From: Eggerthellales bacterium UBA948 | Lineage (GTDB): Bacteria; Actinomycetota; Coriobacteriia; Coriobacteriales; UBA8131 | Direction: 5' to 3' | DNA length: 20,584 nucleotides | Assembly: GCA_002293265.1 (NCBI GenBank) | Contig: DBCW01000077.1 | Location: forward strand, 23,754-44,337 | In this document: piece after piece, positions 17,101 to 20,584 of the stretch | Layout: every line of letters begins with the position of its first letter | How positions within the stretch are numbered: the first letter of the stretch is position 1 | Translations under genes and position numbers: made by a program | The notes under the pieces: generated by a model | Seen by the model: only the letters and a program-made list of their open reading frames with translations | Told to the model about the DNA's origin: nothing | Database searches by the model: none

Positions 17101-20100
17101 ACCAAACAGCTAAACGATGCGGTAGCCGCAGCAAAAACAGAGCGCAATCAAGCCAATACCAATGGCGATGCAGCTAAAAATACTGCAAGTAATTCAAATG
17201 CGTCTAACGACCAGCGTGTCAAAGATGCCATCAATGAACTTAACCAACTGCAAACCGCAGCAGCAGCAGACAGTCCCAGTGCAATTACTGAGCGCATCAA
17301 TAATGCTACTGCGGCACTTAACAAAGCGGTTGAGGATGCAACGGCAGGGCAGCAGTCGGCACGCACCGCTGCTACTGATGCCATGTCTGCTAACAACACT
17401 CGCCCCGTAACCAACGAAGCCGGAGTGGTGGATGCAAAGAACAAGCTTCAAACTTTACTTGATGACCAAAAATCAACCGAACAGCAGATAAAAGAAGCAA
17501 CAGATGCGCTTAAGAACGCTGTAGCCGGTGCCACCAAGACAAGAAATGATGCCAAAGATTCTGCTGCTGCATCCATTGCTAAAGCTCAGGCATCGCCCGA
17601 TTACAATACAGCGGCCGGCGCAGCAGCGCGAGCTGCCGTAGCCGATTTGGAAAACACTATATCCCAAGCTGATGCAGATTCACCGTCCGCGCTTACCGCT
17701 CAAATAATTGAAAAAACCAAAGCACTTGATACGGCATCTACAGCTTCTGATGCCGAGCATGCTCAGGCCAGAAACGACGCGAATACAGCGATGTCAAATA
17801 CTGCGCCGGTAACCTTTGAGCCTAATGTAGCCGAAAAAGAGAAAGCGCTTAAGGATACGCTTGCCAGAACCAATGCGACTACACAAGAGATAAAAGATGC
17901 TACTACAGCTCTAAATGAGGCTGTAACAGCTGCGAAGACAGAGCGCAATACTGCTAATACTCAGGCTAACACTGCTATCACCAACGCACAAAACGACAAC
18001 TTAGCCGGTAGCGACCCTGCAGTCAAAGAAGCCATCACAAAGCTGCAAAACACTATGACTCAGGCGGCAAATGACAGTTCGAGTGCGCTTACATCAAACA
18101 TCAAAGCAGATACAGACGCGCTTAATGCTGCCGTAACAAAAGCTCAAGGTGAGAGAAGTGCAGCAAACGGTAGAGCCGATAAAGCTATTGCAGATTCTGC
18201 TCCGGTCACCAATGAGCCCGGTGTCAAAACTGTGGGAGATCAGCTGCAGACAGCGAAGAACGACCCCAATACCACCACAGCACAACTGGACAGACTCACC
18301 GAAGCTTATAATACAACCGTTGCTCAGGCGAAAGCTGAGCGAGATACGGCCAAGACTGATGCCACTACTGCCATCACCAATACTACTACTGTGGGTAGTG
18401 AGCCTACGGTGCAACAAGCACTGAATAATTTGCAAGACACAATAGGTAAGGCAGATGCTAATGATCCTACAGCACTCACACAGCAGATAAGAGATGCTAC
18501 AGATAATCTCAAAACAGTCACCCAGCAAGAGCAAACCAGACGAAACGATGCCAGATCTAACGCAGAGACGGCTATTACCAATGCCGATAACTCAAAAGTA
18601 AAAAATGAGCCCACGGTAACCAGTGCAGAGAATGAACTCAAGGAATTACTTAACAGTAACACTGCTACGACAGATCAAATAATCGCTGCGACTACAAAGC
18701 TAAATGATGCAGTGAAGGCAGCAAATGATGCAAGAGATGCTGCGATTGCTGCGGCCAATACCGCCAGCAACAACGCCAGAAACTCAACTCCAAATGTGTT
18801 TAGCGAAGTGCCGGTATATACAGCGAATAATAATTTGGAAAACTTGCTCAAGAATCCGGATGCCACAACTCAGCAGATTGCTGATGCTACCGCTGCCTTA
18901 AACAAAGCGGTTGATGATGCGAAAACGGCACGCAATGAAGCGCAAACTAAAGCCGATGAAGCACTAAAAAATGCAAACGATTCTGCGGTTAAAAACCAAC
19001 CAACGGTAGCAAAGGATATCGAGGATCTTAACAGGATTAAAAACGACCCCGCTTCTACTACACAACAAATTACTGATGCCACAAATGCATTAAACACGGC
19101 TGTAGCAAACTCCACACGCGATCGCAGTCAGGCTACTGACGAGGCAAATAAGGCTAAAGATCCGGCAAATACTTCTCCGGTAAGCAATGAGCCTACTGTA
19201 ATTGCTGCAAGGAACAACCTTAATGACGTTATGGGTAACAGCAGTTCTACCACACAGCAAATTACTGAGGCAACAACAGCCATGAATACTGCGGTTGCCG
19301 ATGCAAAAACATCCAGGAACACGGCCATAAATGACGGCACCAGCCAAGTAAATGCCGTCAGTGCTTCGCCGGTTGGCAAAGAGCCAAGTGTGGTTGCGGC
19401 TATAAATCGTGTAAATCAAGTCATGGAACGATCAAAAGAAGATACGCCTTCTGCACTAACCAATGACATCAGAACAGCTATGGAACAACTTAAAACTGCA
19501 ACTGATGCGGCAGAGGCTCAAAGAAATGCTGCCAATACGGCAATCAATAATTCCAGTTCTTCGGTAGTTTCTCAAGAACAACCGGTAGTGACTGCAAGAA
19601 ATGACTTGCAGACTTTGTTAAACAATCCGGAATCTACTAATGCGCAGATAAAAGAGGCTACAGATAAGCTAAATCAGGCCGTTCAAGATGAAGAAGCCAA
19701 ACGCAAGACGGCTGTTGATAGAGCCAATGTGGTGCTTGAAGACTCAAGAGTAGAGCCAAACGCTTCGGCTCAATCGGTAATTGATGCCAGAAATAAGTTA
19801 GAAAATATAATGAATGTTCAGCCTACATCTACCGCTGACATCACTGCTGCTACAGATGAGCTTCAAGACGCGATAGCCAAGGCGTATACCGAAAGAGATA
19901 ACGCTATTGCAAATGCAAGAACCGATATGACCGCTTCTAATACGCAACCGGTCTCCAATGAGCCTGATGTGATTAAGGCAAGACAGGAGATGGAAGCACG
20001 CATTGCCAATTCATACACAACAATTGCTGACGTGCAAAAAGAAAACGAAGAGTTTAAACAGGCAGTAGCGCAAGCTAAGATGCACAGGGAAAGCGCAATT

Positions 20101-20584
20101 ACATCCGGTAACGACGCAGTTACTACGGCTAACACTGCCGGAGTGGCGCAGGACCCCGAGGTGGCAGCTGCAATCACAAAGTTTAATCAGACGGTCACCA
20201 CGGCACAAAGCGACAGCCCCAATGCGCTTACCAGTGATATAGAGGCTGCTGTCCAGGCGATAAAAACAGCAACACAAGCTGCCCAAGACGCAAGAACTAA
20301 TGGGCGAGCTGCTATTGCCGAGGCGCAAGCTTCCAGCGTTGCCAATAATCCTTCGGTAAAACAAGCCATAACCGATTTACAGAACCTTTTGGATAACCCT
20401 GCGTCAAGTACCACGGAGATAAACCAAGCGATAGAAAAGCTAAAAAATGCGGTTACTGCAGCTAGCTCTATTCCTCCAAGGGCGGATGATGATCCCGAAC
20501 CCGGTGGCGGCACAGGTGGTGCCGGAACCGACGGCAACGGAACCGGTGGCGGCACAGGCGGCGACGGAACCGGTGGCGGCACAG
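14173..20584 (+). CDS. Second giant lectin/mucin-binding-like adhesin, paralogue (C-terminus outside window)
   Basis: 2137 residues are visible, with no stop before the window end. The start is GTG 14173, about 8 nt after AGGGGGA (14158-14164). Parts: signal peptide (core GLLSLLLAFVLAV, cleavage after QAYA at 59); L-type-lectin-like domain (60-325, loop D191/N195/D200); Mub-like repeats (330-727); MucBP-like repeat (728-797, VTYYYVDNNNNTIHEL); about 20 helical units (798-2099); then PPRADDDPEPGGG and a Gly/Thr-rich spacer. It closely matches the gene at 6229-13947 in domain order and in phrases such as YGDPxPGPFGAFRWTD, so the two arose by tandem duplication. Its repeats are richer in Lys, Asn and Thr and less acidic. 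An LPxTG anchor is expected past the window. The ligand is unknown; glycans or mucin are inferred from domain type. Confidence 0.95.
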   Translation, partial: MYLFKKQKGINVQRKDKQATKRAARRTIASGLLSLLLAFVLAVTPFGTTVPGYLTQAYAAQTDYPGNISERTDASSGAARTRSWYPSDFPGNNNLGKDPEGGGYYQLARDRAQVYSWVTMPITPTAEADWTIDGYFKPDRIPSNGASNGGDFLGINVYPKDGNTAANGAVSGGGGALGLMNTPNSYGLNLDFIQNTNYGDPSPGPFGAFRWTDASSGNLAWMGNRNNLYTRSGNITGSTDMRNWKLPIKYSLTYHYNSGNPYFTGGLDDKNGNSWTFDTRSTGGDSLPITVPSSRYWNVVLISANGNNYQNTIGSLDNFSGQVAATTNRVRYYLDGTTTEIAPSTTILGGVGDTITIRGADNNDSSSSTFSFNGNVPVGVQSQYANGYHAKRIIDGNDQTTAKFTFVKNDAGPYEVYTRFSIFYAPDYQLARVRTDATDPSGAKTVEDLAGTTNASMSGWTTSDSNLTRAGKVYTVLAPNGNRYTTLSAARAAVTTFDSTNNGTATSDSAIQEFVVTYSNVFQQAIVRGVTNGTTNTIATYDNTTNETTGTPNRPLEDGTSGNLKSNVTDTALAKAGYTYTVTGPNGQTYPNMQQAWAANNVWDTTNNPAGATTDSAPQVWTVNYTGLQQIANVTRTSTDGRGPTGQQERATGASGSQISLTTTDASLATAGYRYSVNYYRGDGTLVANYNSLEAARNANPVYDANAIPANAEDPQPQRFEVVYTPTNQNVTYYYVDNNNNTIHELARNQQPTNADINLSDPLAIQGYVFERIDTARSDPDMRVNADGSSVVYRIYRIDPTIIDAANKAITDANNSEVKNDAAVIQKRNELQDLLNSTTATPQQIQDATKALNDQVATSTTQHRNVEDQAKAAIANSNTSSAKNEPSVINARNELQRVLDDPNHSTEQIQAATKTLNDTVAAEQTTHDNAVKDANTAKSAQNTAPVSNEPGVVTARDNLNNVLNNPNSTTAQIQDATKQLNDAVAAAKTERNQANTNGDAAKNTASNSNASNDQRVKDAINELNQLQTAAAADSPSAITERINNATAALNKAVEDATAGQQSARTAATDAMSANNTRPVTNEAGVVDAKNKLQTLLDDQKSTEQQIKEATDALKNAVAGATKTRNDAKDSAAASIAKAQASPDYNTAAGAAARAAVADLENTISQADADSPSALTAQIIEKTKALDTASTASDAEHAQARNDANTAMSNTAPVTFEPNVAEKEKALKDTLARTNATTQEIKDATTALNEAVTAAKTERNTANTQANTAITNAQNDNLAGSDPAVKEAITKLQNTMTQAANDSSSALTSNIKADTDALNAAVTKAQGERSAANGRADKAIADSAPVTNEPGVKTVGDQLQTAKNDPNTTTAQLDRLTEAYNTTVAQAKAERDTAKTDATTAITNTTTVGSEPTVQQALNNLQDTIGKADANDPTALTQQIRDATDNLKTVTQQEQTRRNDARSNAETAITNADNSKVKNEPTVTSAENELKELLNSNTATTDQIIAATTKLNDAVKAANDARDAAIAAANTASNNARNSTPNVFSEVPVYTANNNLENLLKNPDATTQQIADATAALNKAVDDAKTARNEAQTKADEALKNANDSAVKNQPTVAKDIEDLNRIKNDPASTTQQITDATNALNTAVANSTRDRSQATDEANKAKDPANTSPVSNEPTVIAARNNLNDVMGNSSSTTQQITEATTAMNTAVADAKTSRNTAINDGTSQVNAVSASPVGKEPSVVAAINRVNQVMERSKEDTPSALTNDIRTAMEQLKTATDAAEAQRNAANTAINNSSSSVVSQEQPVVTARNDLQTLLNNPESTNAQIKEATDKLNQAVQDEEAKRKTAVDRANVVLEDSRVEPNASAQSVIDARNKLENIMNVQPTSTADITAATDELQDAIAKAYTERDNAIANARTDMTASNTQPVSNEPDVIKARQEMEARIANSYTTIADVQKENEEFKQAVAQAKMHRESAITSGNDAVTTANTAGVAQDPEVAAAITKFNQTVTTAQSDSPNALTSDIEAAVQAIKTATQAAQDARTNGRAAIAEAQASSVANNPSVKQAITDLQNLLDNPASSTTEINQAIEKLKNAVTAASSIPPRADDDPEPGGGTGGAGTDGNGTGGGTGGDGTGGGT
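16567..20469 (+). repeat. Array of about 20 diverged helical units in the second adhesin
   Basis: Same unit pattern as the first adhesin, for example PVSNEPGVVTARDNLNNVL, then NSTTAQIQDATKQLNDAV, then a helix starting near TERNQA. Units average about 65 residues. The longer DSPSALT type occurs at ordinal positions 4, 6, 8, 10, 15 and 19. The copies are diverged. Confidence 0.85.
20537..20584 (+). repeat. Gly/Thr spacer minisatellite, 27-nt period
   Basis: A 21-nt sequence beginning ACGGAACCGGTGGCGG occurs at 20537-20557 and again exactly at 20564-20584, a 27-nt period that keeps the reading frame. A related CCGGTGGCGGCACAGG lies at 20501-20516. It encodes a Gly/Thr/Asp wall-spanning spacer, and the window ends within it. 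Confidence 0.7.

Overview
The window holds four protein-coding genes: three large, surface-exported proteins and one small transcriptional regulator. Classical Sec signal peptides, an LPATG cell-wall sorting signal, Cna-B-type and Mub-like modules and strong GGAGG ribosome binding sites point to a Gram-positive bacterium. Coding base composition is moderate and the intergenic DNA is AT-rich. Three of the four genes appear to start with GTG. A mucosa-associated Actinomycetota (for example a coriobacterium-like lineage) or a Bacillota member would fit; the sequence alone does not let me decide.

Layout: (1) 1-4878, minus strand, is the N-terminal 1626 residues of a large exported protein with DUF11-like and Cna-B domains. 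Its C-terminus lies outside the window. It has a good sigma-70-type promoter at 4961-4989. (2) 5048-5617, minus strand, is a TetR-family regulator, with a perfect 14-bp palindrome in its own promoter region. (3) 5636-6228 is a long AT-rich divergent intergenic region that ends in a structured leader of about 215 nt. (4) 6229-13947, plus strand, is a complete 2572-residue LPATG adhesin: signal peptide, L-type-lectin-like domain, Mub/MucBP-like repeats, about 25 helical units of about 64 residues, an X2-like beta domain, a Gly/Asp linker and a sortase anchor. (5) 13948-14172 is a short intergenic region with a strong promoter whose predicted transcript begins at the base of a perfect 15-bp stem-loop. 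(6) 14173-20584, plus strand, is a paralogue of the previous adhesin with about 20 helical units, running off the window in a Gly/Thr-rich spacer.

Read together, this looks like an adhesin island. Two giant tandem-duplicated lectin/mucin-binding stalk proteins lie next to a divergently transcribed Cna-B surface protein, with a TetR regulator between them. The most notable result is that the two repeat arrays are colinear. Special 'long' units sit at the same ordinal positions in both, so the whole gene was duplicated after the array had been built, and the arrays then differ by one block of about five units. I saw no RNA genes, CRISPR arrays, insertion sequences or phage genes.
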